Shown: positions 15,131-24,470, counted from the first letter of the stretch. The stretch is DNA of 35,620 nucleotides from Rhodocyclaceae bacterium (GCA_003963315.1 RXJP01000081.1:1-35620), one strand, 5' to 3'. Program-made: numbers and translations. The notes: generated by a model from the sequence alone, not told the origin.

Positions 15131-16570
15131 ATGAATCCTTCCGGTGACAGTTTCCGTCCGTGGCAACACATCTTCGAGTTTGCTGCTTGGGGGGTGGCTG
15201 TTGGCAGCGCTGATGGCACGACATTGGACATGGTGAACCCCGCCTATGCCCGCATGCATGGTTATACCGTGGATGAATTGCAGGGCCTTCCGATCCGCAC
15301 CGTGTATCCGCCCCATTTGCACGCTTCGATTTCGCGCAACATCGCCTTGAATCACGAAGCGGGGCATCGCCAATTCGAAACCTATCATCAGCATAGAAAC
15401 GGTTTGATATTTCCGGTGTTGGTGGACGTGACCACGGTGAAATCCGATGCGGACGAGGTTCTTTACCGGATCGTACACATTCAGGACATCACTGAACGCA
15501 AGAAACTGGAAAGGGAATTGGAACAGCGGGAGAAATTCCTAGAGAACGTTATCGACTACTCCGCCGTCGGGATGGCGATAGCCGACAGACGTGGGCGCTA
15601 TACCCGGGTTAACCAGGCGATGTGCGAATTTGTCGGCTACTCGGCGGCCGAGTTGCTGACCATGTCCTACCACGACATTACATATCCGGAAGACCTGGAT
15701 CAGAACGTCGAAGCACGAGAATATCTGTTGGCTGGCGAGACGAAGACGTTCCAGATGGAAAAGCGCTACGTGCGCAAGGATGGCCAAGTGGTCTGGGCCT
15801 TGATGGTGATTTCGGTGATACCGTCCGCGAACGGGGAGATCGAATACACCGTAGGCCAGATGCTGGATATCGATACCCTCAAGCGCACGGAACAAAGCCT
15901 GCGGGAATCTCAGCAGTTGTTGCGTGAAATGGCGGCCCGGCAGCAGAGCCTGCTGGAGGAGGAACGCAAACGCTTCGCCCATGAGGTCCATGACGAGCTG
16001 GGCCAGTTGTTGACCGCCTTGAAGATGGATGTGTCCCTGATCCGGCTGAATTATGGCGACCGGCCGGAATTGGCGGACAAGGCAGCGGGAATGCGCGACC
16101 TGATCGACCGAACCTTGAATGTGGTGCGCCATATATCGATGGACTTGAGGCCTGCCGTGGTGGATATGGGACTGCTGCCGGCGTTGGAGTGGTTGGCCCA
16201 GGAGTTCGCCGAGCAATACGGCATAGCTTGTCGGATCGAGGCCGCACCTTTGCCGGGTGCGCCCGACGATGCCTGCGTGATGACGGTTTTTCGCATCGTC
16301 CAAGAGTCCCTGACCAACGTCGCCCGGCACGCCCGTGCCAGCCAAGTGCACATCACCCTCGGCTACGACGACCACGGTTTGTCCTTGACGATCACCGACG
16401 ACGGCTGCGGCTTTCAGCCGGAGGCGGTGGCGGCGACGGCATCCTTCGGGCTGATGGGTATGCGTGAGCGCGCGCGCAGCCTGGACGGCCATTTGAAAAT
16501 AATCAGTACCCCGGGGACGGGGACATCGATCGTATTGGCCTTACCCTGCCGGAAAGGAAGTCATACTTGA
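15131..16570 (+). CDS. Soluble PAS-PAS sensor histidine kinase (NarX/UhpB type)
   Basis: A 479-residue kinase with no membrane segment, so it senses in the cytoplasm. Two PAS domains occupy about 10-122 and 135-252, each ending in a PAC-like strand (IVHIQDITERK, VGQMLDID). A coiled coil follows (255-280), then a HisKA_3 dimerisation domain with the phospho-accepting His287 in FAHEVHDELGQ. The C-terminal ATPase domain has ESLTNVARHA (N box) and TDDGCGF (G box). The signal could be redox, oxygen or a small ligand; no cofactor can be assigned. The ATG at 15131 is chosen, though no strong ribosome site is seen and an in-frame TTG at 15116 is possible. The stop overlaps the response regulator start by four bases. 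Confidence 0.9.
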   Translation: MNPSGDSFRPWQHIFEFAAWGVAVGSADGTTLDMVNPAYARMHGYTVDELQGLPIRTVYPPHLHASISRNIALNHEAGHRQFETYHQHRNGLIFPVLVDVTTVKSDADEVLYRIVHIQDITERKKLERELEQREKFLENVIDYSAVGMAIADRRGRYTRVNQAMCEFVGYSAAELLTMSYHDITYPEDLDQNVEAREYLLAGETKTFQMEKRYVRKDGQVVWALMVISVIPSANGEIEYTVGQMLDIDTLKRTEQSLRESQQLLREMAARQQSLLEEERKRFAHEVHDELGQLLTALKMDVSLIRLNYGDRPELADKAAGMRDLIDRTLNVVRHISMDLRPAVVDMGLLPALEWLAQEFAEQYGIACRIEAAPLPGAPDDACVMTVFRIVQESLTNVARHARASQVHITLGYDDHGLSLTITDDGCGFQPEAVAATASFGLMGMRERARSLDGHLKIISTPGTGTSIVLALPCRKGSHT

Positions 16571-17199
16571 TCCGGGTTTTCGTTGCCGACGATCATGCCT
16601 TGATTCGTAGCGGCATACGGCAGATTCTGGCGACCGTCGCGGATATGGAACTGGTGGGAGAGGCCGCCCATGGCGACGAATTACTGGAAGCCTTGGCGCA
16701 AGCCCAGGCCGAAGTGCTGCTACTGGACTTGTCCATGCCGGGGATTTCCGGGCCGCTGCTGATCCAGACCCTGATAGCTCGCTACCCCGGCATCCGCATT
16801 CTGGTGGTTTCCATGCACAAGGAAGGTCCCATGGCTTCGTTGTCGCTCAAGGCTGGCGCCATCGGCTATGTAACCAAGGACAGCGAACCGGAAATCCTTC
16901 TCGTCGCTATTCGTAAGGTCTGCGCTGGCGGACGCTATGTGGATCCGGCGTTGGCCGAGAAAATCGTGTTCGAGCGAGAAGCGTTTCCCGTCGAACCCTT
17001 GGAAGTGATGTCGCCGCGGGAATTGGAAGTCCTGCGCCTCATCGCCAAGGGTTTTTCCCTGGCGGAAATCTCAGGCCGCATCGGTGTCAGCCCGAAAACC
17101 GTCAGCACTTACAAAATGCGCCTGATGCAGAAACTGCGTATCGAGAGCAATACCGATCTGTTGCGGCATGCCATTCGGATCGGCTTGGTTCAAAACTGA
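16567..17199 (+). CDS. NarL/FixJ-family response regulator with TTG start
   Basis: A 210-residue response regulator. The receiver domain (1-120) has the acidic pair Asp8-Asp9, the phosphorylation site Asp54 in LLLDLSMPG and the conserved Lys in YVTKDS. The C-terminal LuxR-type helix-turn-helix (about 145-205) has SPRELEVLRLIAKGFSLAEI and VSPKTVSTYKMRLM. It is the partner of the upstream kinase. The first codon is TTG at 16567, inside a TTGA overlap with the kinase stop; GGAAAGGAAG lies just upstream and the resulting MIRVFVADDHALIRSG start is exactly what the family shows, so the rare start is well supported. Confidence 0.92.
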   Translation: MIRVFVADDHALIRSGIRQILATVADMELVGEAAHGDELLEALAQAQAEVLLLDLSMPGISGPLLIQTLIARYPGIRILVVSMHKEGPMASLSLKAGAIGYVTKDSEPEILLVAIRKVCAGGRYVDPALAEKIVFEREAFPVEPLEVMSPRELEVLRLIAKGFSLAEISGRIGVSPKTVSTYKMRLMQKLRIESNTDLLRHAIRIGLVQN

Positions 17200-17266
17200 T
17201 CGTCCGCCTACACCCCATCCGTCGTGAAGGCGGGGCCAGGGAATGTCGGGATTTCCTTTCACCATC

Positions 17267-17284
17267 TGTCAGGAATGCCTGACA
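17267..17284. repeat. Hairpin after the response regulator gene
   Basis: TGTCAGG-AATG-CCTGACA, perfect 7-bp arms and 4-nt loop, 68 bp past the stop codon. It lacks a T-run, so it is either a weak terminator of the two-component operon or a protein site. Confidence 0.4.
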
Positions 17285-17371
17285 TACACTTACTGTGATT
17301 ACTGCTATCGTCCATGCGCTTGACATGAGCCTTTGGCGGTGATTCAGGCAATTGTCGGGCCCCCAGAGAAT

Positions 17372-17390
17372 CAATGCATTTAAAGCATTG
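17372..17390. promoter_or_regulatory. Inverted repeat just upstream of the Aer-like receptor
   Basis: CAATGC-ATTTAAA-GCATTG, perfect 6-bp arms around an AT-rich centre, ending 18 bp before the receptor start codon. It could be an operator or a structure in the mRNA leader. I found no convincing sigma-28 flagellar promoter in the 200-bp gap. Confidence 0.35.
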
Positions 17391-17408
17391 GTAAATAAAA
17401 GGCGCCCC

Positions 17409-19031
17409 ATGAAAAACAATTTGCCGATTACCGGGCAAGAAGTCCGATTTCCCAGCGGACGGTATTTGGTTTCCAAGACAGACCTCAAAGGCGTTATCAC
17501 CCACGCGAACCATGCGTTTGTGGATATCAGCGGATTTTCCCTGGATGAATTGATCGGCCAGTCCCACAACCTGGTCCGCCATCCGGAGATGCCCCCGGAG
17601 GCATTCGCCGACCTGTGGCATACCATCAAGAACGGCCTGCCATGGACCGGATTGGTGAAAAATCGCGCCAAGAACGGCGACCACTATTGGGTCAAGGCCT
17701 TTGTCGTACCCATTCGCAAGGGCGGCCGGGTGGTGGGTTATATGTCGGTGCGGACGGAACCCAGCCGTGCCGAAGTCAATGCCGCGGCGGACTTGTACTC
17801 CCGCATCCTGAGAAAGGAGGCGCCCTTCCCCAGCGTGAAACTTGGTGTGACCGGCCGCTTCTCGTTCGCTTTGCGCTTGAAAGTGGTCATGAGCGTGTTG
17901 ATCGCGCTGACCGCCGCCACCTCATTAACTGCGGCATTGGGCGCGGCCATACCCAACGTCAACCTGCTGATCGCTATCGGTAGCGGTTTGGCCACCGCGA
18001 TTGCCGTGGGTGTCACGGCCTATTTCGCTACCCGGATCGGCCGCCCCCTGGGGCACTTCACCGAGTTTTTCAACCAAATCGCCGAGGGCAATCTGACCAA
18101 CGACGTGGATGTCAGTCGGCGCGACGAAACCGGTTTGCTGTTTTGCCAACTGGGGGAAATGCAGGTGCATCTCCTTGCCATGTTGGACGAAATTTCCTCG
18201 GCGGCGGGTGCCATCGAAATCCGCAGCAACCATCTGAAGGACCAGATGCGCCAGGTGGACGTGCAGTCGGAAGACCAGTCGGATAAGGTGAAGACCGTAG
18301 CCGCGGCCACGGAGGAGTTGACCGTGTCGGTGGGCGAGGTGGCGTCCAGTGCCGGTCAAACGGCGGATGCCGCCCAGCGTGTCCAGGGCCTGGTGGCCGC
18401 CAGCAGCGACCGGATCGGCGAGACCATGGACATTGCCGGACGGGTGGTCGAGGCCATGGGCCGTTCCGAACAAACCATGGCGGAACTATCCAAGGCCGTG
18501 GAGCAGATCAGCACCGTGACCGACGTAATATCGGCTGTGGCCGGGCAGACCAATCTGCTCGCCTTGAATGCCGCCATCGAAGCGGCCCGGGCAGGGGAGC
18601 AGGGCAGGGGTTTCGCCGTGGTGGCCGACGAAGTGCGAACCCTGGCGGAACGTACGGCCTCCAGCACCCTGGACATTTCCGCCCGGGTGACCTTGATCCA
18701 GCGGGTTGCCGCCCAATCGATCAAGGAGCTCACGCTGGCGAAGGCAGAAGTGACGGCCAGTATCGGTGCCCTCGAGGCCAGCGACGAATCCCTTAAGGAA
18801 GTGGTGATCGCCAGCGAGGGCGTCGCCGACCTGGCTTCGAATATTTCCAGCGCCACCAAGGAACAGGCCCATGCCAGCGAGGACGTGGCCCAGACCATGG
18901 AGAGGATATCCCAGTTGATTGAAGCCAATCTACAGGTCTCTCAGGCCGCGAACGGATCTTCCGAACAATTGACCGCAACGGCCGTCCGCCTCAAAGCATT
19001 GATTGACGGCTTCAAGCTTTATCAGGGGTAA
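17409..19031 (+). CDS. Aer-like PAS chemoreceptor (aerotaxis/energy taxis)
   Basis: A 540-residue methyl-accepting chemotaxis protein with the Aer layout. The N-terminal PAS domain (10-120) closely follows E. coli Aer, including [14 protein letters not shown], the FAD-binding segment NLVRHPEMP (Arg57, His58), Trp79 in PWTG and [10 protein letters not shown] hydrophobic hairpin (about 160-210) anchors it, a HAMP-like region follows, and the signalling hairpin core is seen at [18 protein letters not shown] and [15 protein letters not shown]. Aer senses redox state through FAD and signals to CheA. The start at 17409 ([17 protein letters not shown]) matches the family; a TTG at 17352 is rejected. 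It leads a three-gene unit with an oxygen-binding-type diiron protein 34 bp downstream and a GGDEF-EAL protein. Confidence 0.92.
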   Translation: MKNNLPITGQEVRFPSGRYLVSKTDLKGVITHANHAFVDISGFSLDELIGQSHNLVRHPEMPPEAFADLWHTIKNGLPWTGLVKNRAKNGDHYWVKAFVVPIRKGGRVVGYMSVRTEPSRAEVNAAADLYSRILRKEAPFPSVKLGVTGRFSFALRLKVVMSVLIALTAATSLTAALGAAIPNVNLLIAIGSGLATAIAVGVTAYFATRIGRPLGHFTEFFNQIAEGNLTNDVDVSRRDETGLLFCQLGEMQVHLLAMLDEISSAAGAIEIRSNHLKDQMRQVDVQSEDQSDKVKTVAAATEELTVSVGEVASSAGQTADAAQRVQGLVAASSDRIGETMDIAGRVVEAMGRSEQTMAELSKAVEQISTVTDVISAVAGQTNLLALNAAIEAARAGEQGRGFAVVADEVRTLAERTASSTLDISARVTLIQRVAAQSIKELTLAKAEVTASIGALEASDESLKEVVIASEGVADLASNISSATKEQAHASEDVAQTMERISQLIEANLQVSQAANGSSEQLTATAVRLKALIDGFKLYQG

Positions 19032-19065
19032 AACGATTTTGCAAAAAATGACGGCAGGAGGTCCC

Positions 19066-19842
19066 ATGCGGAACATTCCCCTCTATGACAAAGGAAATCA
19101 CAAGTTCATCCTGCTCAATGAGAGCGAACCGGGTGAAGAAGATGGCATCCGTTCCAACCAGTACCTGGTGATGCACGGCGAGACCGCAGCCATCATGGAC
19201 CCTGGCGGATTCGGCGTCATGCCCCGCGTTTTGGCTGAATTGCTGCGCCACACCGGGCCGGAAAAACTGGCGGCGATTTTCCTTTCCCATCAGGATCCGG
19301 ATATCGTGGGCGGTATCGCCACCTGGCTGGAAATCACCCAGGCGCCGATCTATGTGTCGAAGATATGGCTGCGTTTCCTGCCCCACTACGGCTTGCGCTC
19401 CATGGACCGTTTCGTCGGCGTACCCGATGTCGGCATGACCTGCGATCTGGCTCCGGACTTTTCCTTGCACTTGGTGCCTGCCCATTTCCTTCATTCGGAG
19501 GGGCAGATCAACGTCTACGATCCGGTGGCGAAAATCCTCTTCAGCGGCGACATCGGCGCGTCGATGATGCCTGAAGGTTCCAATACCCCGTTTGTGGACG
19601 ATTTCCCCGCCCACCTGCCCAACATCGAATATTTCCACCAACGCTATATGTGCTCCAACCGGGCGGCGCGCATCTGGGTGGATGCGGTATCCGCATTGGA
19701 CATCGACTTCATCGCCCCGCAACACGGCGCTATCTATCGCGGCCGGGCAGTGCAGGATTTTCTGGCCTGGTTCCGTGAGCTCCCGTGCGGTATCGACCTC
19801 ATGGACGGCAGCGGCAGTTTCAAATTTCCGAGCAATTCATGA
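19066..19842 (+). CDS. Metallo-beta-lactamase-fold diiron protein (ODP/FprA-like)
   Basis: A 258-residue protein resembling the N-terminal domain of flavodiiron proteins and the oxygen-binding diiron protein (ODP) described in Treponema chemotaxis. Likely metal ligands are His75-x-Asp77-x-Asp79 (LSHQDPDIVGG), His143 or His140 (PAHFLHSEGQ), Asp162 (FSGDIGAS) and His220 (APQHGAIY), the set used by FprA-type diiron sites. There is no flavodoxin domain, so classical oxygen reduction with FMN is unlikely, and oxygen sensing is the better guess. The start at 19066 follows CAGGAGG. It sits between an Aer-like receptor and a GGDEF-EAL gene, overlapping the latter by four bases. Ordinary hydrolase activity cannot be excluded. 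Confidence 0.82.
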   Translation: MRNIPLYDKGNHKFILLNESEPGEEDGIRSNQYLVMHGETAAIMDPGGFGVMPRVLAELLRHTGPEKLAAIFLSHQDPDIVGGIATWLEITQAPIYVSKIWLRFLPHYGLRSMDRFVGVPDVGMTCDLAPDFSLHLVPAHFLHSEGQINVYDPVAKILFSGDIGASMMPEGSNTPFVDDFPAHLPNIEYFHQRYMCSNRAARIWVDAVSALDIDFIAPQHGAIYRGRAVQDFLAWFRELPCGIDLMDGSGSFKFPSNS

Positions 19843-22055
19843 ACGACCCCCATGCCTTGATTCCCGTTGGACCGAATGAAATCCGGCAACTGGTTCTGGA
19901 ACGTTTTGCCGGCGTATTCGAAGCGCAGACACGTAATCACTTGTTCGCGCGCAGCATCACCGAACTGGTGGACAGCTTCCACGCGGAATTGATGGAAGGT
20001 TTGCAGGCATCCTCCGGCGCGATCATGAATCTGGCCTTACCCGCCGCCGAAAAGGTCCTGGCGGCGGAGTCGATTTCCCGTCTGGCTTCCCGCTGCAAGC
20101 GTCTGGAAACCACCCTTGCCCTGCTTAGGTCGCAATGGCATCGCCAACACGACTGCGCCGGCCAGGGCCTCCAGGAGATACTGCTCGAATTCAATCGCAT
20201 GGCCCACACGCTGGACGGCACCCTGATCGAGCGCGACCTGCTGGAACGGCAAAGCCGTGTCTTGGAAACTATCGTCCTTTCCCACGAAAAGGTGACTCAC
20301 TGGAAGACCTTCGTGCAGGAAATCCTCTCCGGGTTCCGCGCGGTATTTCCCTTCGACGTTTTCTTCATCGCCTTCGCCGAGGACAACGAACTCCAGCTTC
20401 ACATCTACTATCTCGGCCACTATGACGACGAGGCCCGCTACGGCGCGCGTACCCGCCTGGCGCGGGAAATGATCGTCCACCTCAATCTGCCCGCGGACAC
20501 GCCGTTGAATATCGAGGAATTCAATGTGAAGCACCGGGAAGCGCAGGCGGACTCGGCCAGTCTGGAGCAAGTGCGCATGATCACGGTGCCGGTGCCCAGC
20601 CTAGATACATCCAACCTGGCCGGCATGCTGGGCGTGGCCTATGCATCCGCCGAGGATATCTCTCCCCAGGAAAGCAGCGTCATCCACTCCATCCTCGCCG
20701 TGATGGTGATGGTGGTGGGTTCGAGCAAGGCCTTGGGCCGCACTCTGTCGGAACTGGAGTACTACTCCAGCCATGATCCCCTCACCGGTCTCTACAACCG
20801 CCGCTATTTCAACAGCATCCTGGAATACGAGATCGGACGTTCCACCCGCCATAACCACGAATTCGCCATTCTGATCATCGACCTGGACGACTTCAAGGAC
20901 ATCAACGATACCTACGGTCATCCCTGCGGCGACCGTGTGTTGCAACAGGTGGCGGATACCCTGCGCGCCTGCGTGCGCCAGGGGGATCTGGCGACCCGTA
21001 TCGGCGGCGACGAATTCGCCATGATCCTGGTGGAAACCAACGCCGAGGGCGGCCTCGTGGTGGCGGAAAAGATTCTCGATGAACTGCGCAAGTTCAGCTT
21101 CGAAGGCGGCGACGGCAAGCGCTTCCACGTCACCACCTCCATCGGCATGGCGGTATTTCCCGGCGACGCGCAAACCCTCACCGACTTGATGGCGGGGGTG
21201 GATATCGGTCTCTATCGTGCCAAGGAGTTGGGCAAGGATGGCGTCGGCACCGTCGCGTCGGTGAAGGACCGGGTCAAGCGCAGCCGCGATAACCGCGACT
21301 ACGCCGAACATTTGCGCTCCGCCCTGGCGGAAGAGCGGGTGATTCCCTATTACCAAGCCATCCTTCATTGCCAGAGCGGAGAACTCTTCGCCTTCGAAAC
21401 CCTGGCGCGGATCATTGAGCCCAACGGCGAGATCATCTCCGCCGGCGCCTTCATCGAAACCATCGAAAAGTACGGTTTGGGCCGGGAGCTGGACCGGGCC
21501 GTCATCCGTCAAGCCTTGCAAGCTGTGCGCGTCCGGCTGGACCAAGTGCAGCGCCCCACCCGTCTGTTCATCAATCTCTCCGCCCAGGAAATCCAGGGTC
21601 GCGGCATTCTTGGCTTCGCCGAGCAGGTCTGCACCGAGCTAGAAATTCCTCCTGACCATATCGTGTTCGAGATCCTGGAACGGGACGCCATCAGCGACAT
21701 GACCCATATGCGCAAGTTCCTCACCAACCTGCGGCGCAAGGGCTTCCTCTTCGCCCTGGACGACTTCGGCAGCGGTTACAACTCCTTCCACTATCTACGG
21801 GAGCTGTCCTTCAACTATGTCAAGATCGACGGCGCCTTTGTCAAGAACATTCTCAAATCCAAGATCGACTTCGCCCTGGTACGCAACCTGAGCCGCCTAT
21901 GCCAGGACATCGGCATCCTCACCGTGGCCGAGTACGTGGAGTCGGAAGAAATCCTCCAAGCCTTGCGCGGCATGGGCATTGACTACGTGCAGGGCTTCTA
22001 CCTGGGCACGCCGGGCCCGCGCCTGAGCGATCCGCCGCTACTGCGGACGCCTTGA
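19839..22055 (+). CDS. GGDEF-EAL cyclic-di-GMP turnover protein
   Basis: A 738-residue cytoplasmic protein. An N-terminal helical region (1-150) of unknown type is followed by a GAF-like segment (about 160-300). The diguanylate cyclase domain has an intact RIGGDEF and an RxxD inhibitory site (RQGD) five residues before it. The C-terminal phosphodiesterase domain has ETL in place of EAL (FAFETLAR), with the other acidic residues kept: INLSAQE, EILERD, LDDFGSGYNS, VKIDG, AEYVE and QGFYLG. Both activities are therefore possible. The start at 19839 overlaps the diiron protein stop in an ATGA, implying coupled translation; an alternative ATG at 19785 lies inside that gene. The context suggests control by the diiron partner. 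Confidence 0.92.
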   Translation: MNDPHALIPVGPNEIRQLVLERFAGVFEAQTRNHLFARSITELVDSFHAELMEGLQASSGAIMNLALPAAEKVLAAESISRLASRCKRLETTLALLRSQWHRQHDCAGQGLQEILLEFNRMAHTLDGTLIERDLLERQSRVLETIVLSHEKVTHWKTFVQEILSGFRAVFPFDVFFIAFAEDNELQLHIYYLGHYDDEARYGARTRLAREMIVHLNLPADTPLNIEEFNVKHREAQADSASLEQVRMITVPVPSLDTSNLAGMLGVAYASAEDISPQESSVIHSILAVMVMVVGSSKALGRTLSELEYYSSHDPLTGLYNRRYFNSILEYEIGRSTRHNHEFAILIIDLDDFKDINDTYGHPCGDRVLQQVADTLRACVRQGDLATRIGGDEFAMILVETNAEGGLVVAEKILDELRKFSFEGGDGKRFHVTTSIGMAVFPGDAQTLTDLMAGVDIGLYRAKELGKDGVGTVASVKDRVKRSRDNRDYAEHLRSALAEERVIPYYQAILHCQSGELFAFETLARIIEPNGEIISAGAFIETIEKYGLGRELDRAVIRQALQAVRVRLDQVQRPTRLFINLSAQEIQGRGILGFAEQVCTELEIPPDHIVFEILERDAISDMTHMRKFLTNLRRKGFLFALDDFGSGYNSFHYLRELSFNYVKIDGAFVKNILKSKIDFALVRNLSRLCQDIGILTVAEYVESEEILQALRGMGIDYVQGFYLGTPGPRLSDPPLLRTP

Positions 22056-22077
22056 TTCGCCCAGGCCGCCGCCAGGC

Positions 22078-23028
22078 TCACGCCGGTTGCCGCAGACGCT
22101 GTTCCTGAATGGTGCCGTGGAACTGGTCCAGCATGGCCGGTAGCCAGCGGCCCTGGTAGCCCATCTGGCCGTCTGCATGGACACGGGGCAATTGCCACCA
22201 GGGCAAATCCGGATGCAGGTGATGGAGGCCGTGCAGGTTGAAATGGAGGATCAGGCGGGAGGCCCAGCCCGGCAGGGCCAGGTTGCGGGCGTAGTGGGTG
22301 TTGTCCAGCGTGGTGCCGTAGTGGAACAGATTGTCCACCAAGCTGATCAGCAACGCCCTGCCCGCCAGGGCCGCCGCCAGCATCCAGGCATGGGCTCCGT
22401 AGAGGGCGAAGGCTAGGCCATAGCAGGCCAGAATCAGCACAACGTCCGTCCGCACCGCCGGCAGCGTGGTTGGCTTCAGGATGCGCATGGCAATTGGCTC
22501 CACCAGATTGGTGTCCTTGGACAGGCGCCTCATCAGGGCCCGGATCGCCGGCCAGGGCAGGAGGAAGGCCAGCCCGCCCGCCACCTCGGAATAATAGATG
22601 CCGCCGCACAGACGAAAGTAGTAATCCAGGCTAAACAGCAGATGGTTGTCCCGCCCTGGCACATAGACTTCCGACCGCTCCCGCGTGGTGCGGCTGAAGG
22701 CATGGTGCAGCAGGTGGCCCCGGCGCAGCAGGTCAAAGGGCGCGCCATAGAGCACGGCGTTTACCCGCCCGGCCAGCCGGTTGAACGCCTTGCCTGGGAA
22801 GAGCGTCCCGTGCACCCCGTCATGGATGAAGGCCCACCAGGAATTGGTCAGCAGCACGGACGGCAAAAGCAGCCAGCCCCAGGCCGCATTGGTGGGCAGC
22901 AGCCACAGCGGCAGCACCAGCAACTGCCCGAACTGCACCACAAGAAAAGTGGCGGCCAGCCGCCCATTGGCGCGGTAGCTCCTCTTGCCATCTTCCGGCG
23001 CCGGTCGATGAAGGGCGGGTGTCGACAT
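22078..23028 (-). CDS. Membrane fatty acid desaturase
   Basis: A 316-residue membrane enzyme of the fatty acid desaturase superfamily. The three histidine boxes are visible: HDGVH (69-73), HLLHH (105-109) and HGLHHLHP in the C-terminal third, with an extra His in NLFHYG. Hydrophobic segments around 25-45, 50-68, 155-175 and 205-230 form the membrane helices. The diiron centre would introduce a double bond into, or hydroxylate, a lipid chain; carotenoid ketolase/hydroxylase-type relatives share the boxes, so the substrate is open. The ATG at 23028 follows GGAGGACA. It stands alone on the minus strand, convergent with the GGDEF-EAL gene 22 bp away. Confidence 0.87.
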   Translation of the reverse strand: MSTPALHRPAPEDGKRSYRANGRLAATFLVVQFGQLLVLPLWLLPTNAAWGWLLLPSVLLTNSWWAFIHDGVHGTLFPGKAFNRLAGRVNAVLYGAPFDLLRRGHLLHHAFSRTTRERSEVYVPGRDNHLLFSLDYYFRLCGGIYYSEVAGGLAFLLPWPAIRALMRRLSKDTNLVEPIAMRILKPTTLPAVRTDVVLILACYGLAFALYGAHAWMLAAALAGRALLISLVDNLFHYGTTLDNTHYARNLALPGWASRLILHFNLHGLHHLHPDLPWWQLPRVHADGQMGYQGRWLPAMLDQFHGTIQEQRLRQPA

Positions 23029-23328
23029 GGCTTGTCCTCCGCAGTCAGATGTCAGTCCAGCGATTCAAGATGCCGGGGCGACTGTATACGAATTACGAAT
23101 GCCGGCCAAACTGAAACCCCCTTTCTGCAAGCCGTTGGAGGCGTGGGGAAAGGTGGCCGTATGAGTTCTGTTTTGTCCGAGCCAGGGTTTCGCGGAGATA
23201 GTTCCAAAGTAACCAGAATGACATCTATCGCGATATCTTCTCAGACATAATGACTTTGGTATTGCAGGGGTGAAGCCCCTGTTCTGGCCTGAACAAAACG
23301 ATCACCACCTCATCCTGCCGGAGCTGTC
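23029..23328. other. Divergent intergenic region, desaturase and HAF-repeat gene
   Basis: A 300-bp gap with no gene. It contains a TATCGCGATA palindrome (23226-23235), a hairpin CAGGGG-TGAAG-CCCCTG (23265-23281) in the leader of the plus-strand gene, and TATACA on the minus strand (23083-23088) that could serve as a -10 element for the desaturase without a good -35. Nothing else stands out. Confidence 0.45.
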
Positions 23329-24429
23329 ATGAGATTTTCCAAATGTCTTGTTTCTCTTGTCTTCATTGTGGTCGGATTGGCCGCTCGAATCGCCGTAGCA
23401 CAGACGGCCTACACCATCCAGGAACTGCCTCTTTATCCGCACCAAGGTGCGTTGCTGAGTTCTGCGGAGGCAATCAATAACTCCGGAGTGTCGGTTGGCG
23501 TCACCTATGTCAGCGGCCTTGACCAGAAGGGACGTATATGGGACGGTGCGAATTCGGTCAATCTCGTCTTTTCTCCGGACCGGACGATTCCAACCGCCAT
23601 CAACGACAGTGGTGCGGTAGTCGGTTTCTATACCTAACCCAGCGTCTTCGATAATCGAGCTTTCCTTTTCAATGGTCAGACGAAGACGGATCTGGGTAAT
23701 CTGGGTGGCAATTATGCTGTGGCCAACGGCCTCAACAATCCGGGCGCGGTTGTGGGCGCTTCAAATTTCGCCAACGGTCAGACCAATGGCTTTGTCTGGC
23801 AGAACGGGGCAATGAGCCCGCTGGCCTCCCTCGGCGGCACCTTCAGTACCGGCAATGCGATCAATGATCTGAGTGTCATTGCCGGCGCGGCCACCAATGC
23901 CGAGGGAGTCTCCCGTGCCGTCGTCTGGCAGCAAGGCCAGGTTCATGATCTCGGCACCTTGGGAGGCGGGGATTCCAATGCCCAGGATATCAACGAGCAC
24001 AATCAGGTGACCGGCTATGCGCGGACTGCCGACGACAGCCTTCATGCCTTCACCTGGGCCAACGACACGATGACGGACCTGACACCGGAATTCGCCGGTA
24101 CTTCCTTCGGCTATGGCATCAATGCGTCGGGCCAGGTGGTCGGTCTGGCGGCGCCTGCGTCGGGTTCTTCATTCGGCTTCCTCTGGGATGGCGCCGCATT
24201 CCGGAACTTGAATACGCTTGTTGCGCAGGGTTCCGGCTGGACGATCCTGAGTGCGGACGACATCAATGACGCCGGCCAGATCGTGGGTTCCGGCAGGAAT
24301 GCCGCCGGCGAATACCGTGCCCTCATTCTCACCCCGGTGCCGGAGCCCGATGCCTACGCCATGGTGCTGCTGGGCCTTGGTCTGATGACCCTGTGCTCGC
24401 GCTGGAAGCCGCGGACCTTCACGGACTGA
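23329..24429 (+). pseudogene. HAF-repeat PEP-CTERM extracellular protein, interrupted by an in-frame stop
   Basis: One continuous reading frame of 366 codons broken only by TAA at 23635-23637. The first 102 codons give a signal peptide (VSLVFIVVGLAARIAVAQ) and begin a series of HAF-type repeats. After the stop, the same frame continues without a gap: PSVFDNRAFLFNGQTK, DLGNLGG, GLNNPGAVVG, GINASGQVVG, DINDAGQIVG. The C-terminus is a classic PEP-CTERM sorting signal, VPEPDAYAMVLLGLGL followed by basic residues. Intact proteins of this kind are exported and anchored or released by exosortase. The second part has no signal peptide or ribosome site, so it is unlikely to work alone. A nonsense mutation, a sequencing error or readthrough could explain it; a GGAG precedes the ATG at 23329. 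Confidence 0.8.
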
Positions 24430-24439
24430 CTGTTGCTGG

Positions 24440-24463
24440 CCGGAATCCCCGCGGGGATTCCGG
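24440..24463. terminator. Perfect palindrome between convergent genes
   Basis: A 24-bp perfect palindrome (arms 24440-24450 and 24453-24463, CCGGAATCCCC against GGGGATTCCGG) lies between the convergent HAF-repeat gene and the PII-like gene. It would fold identically on both strands and probably ends transcription from both sides, although no T-run follows. Confidence 0.6.
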
Positions 24464-24470
24464 GTGACGC

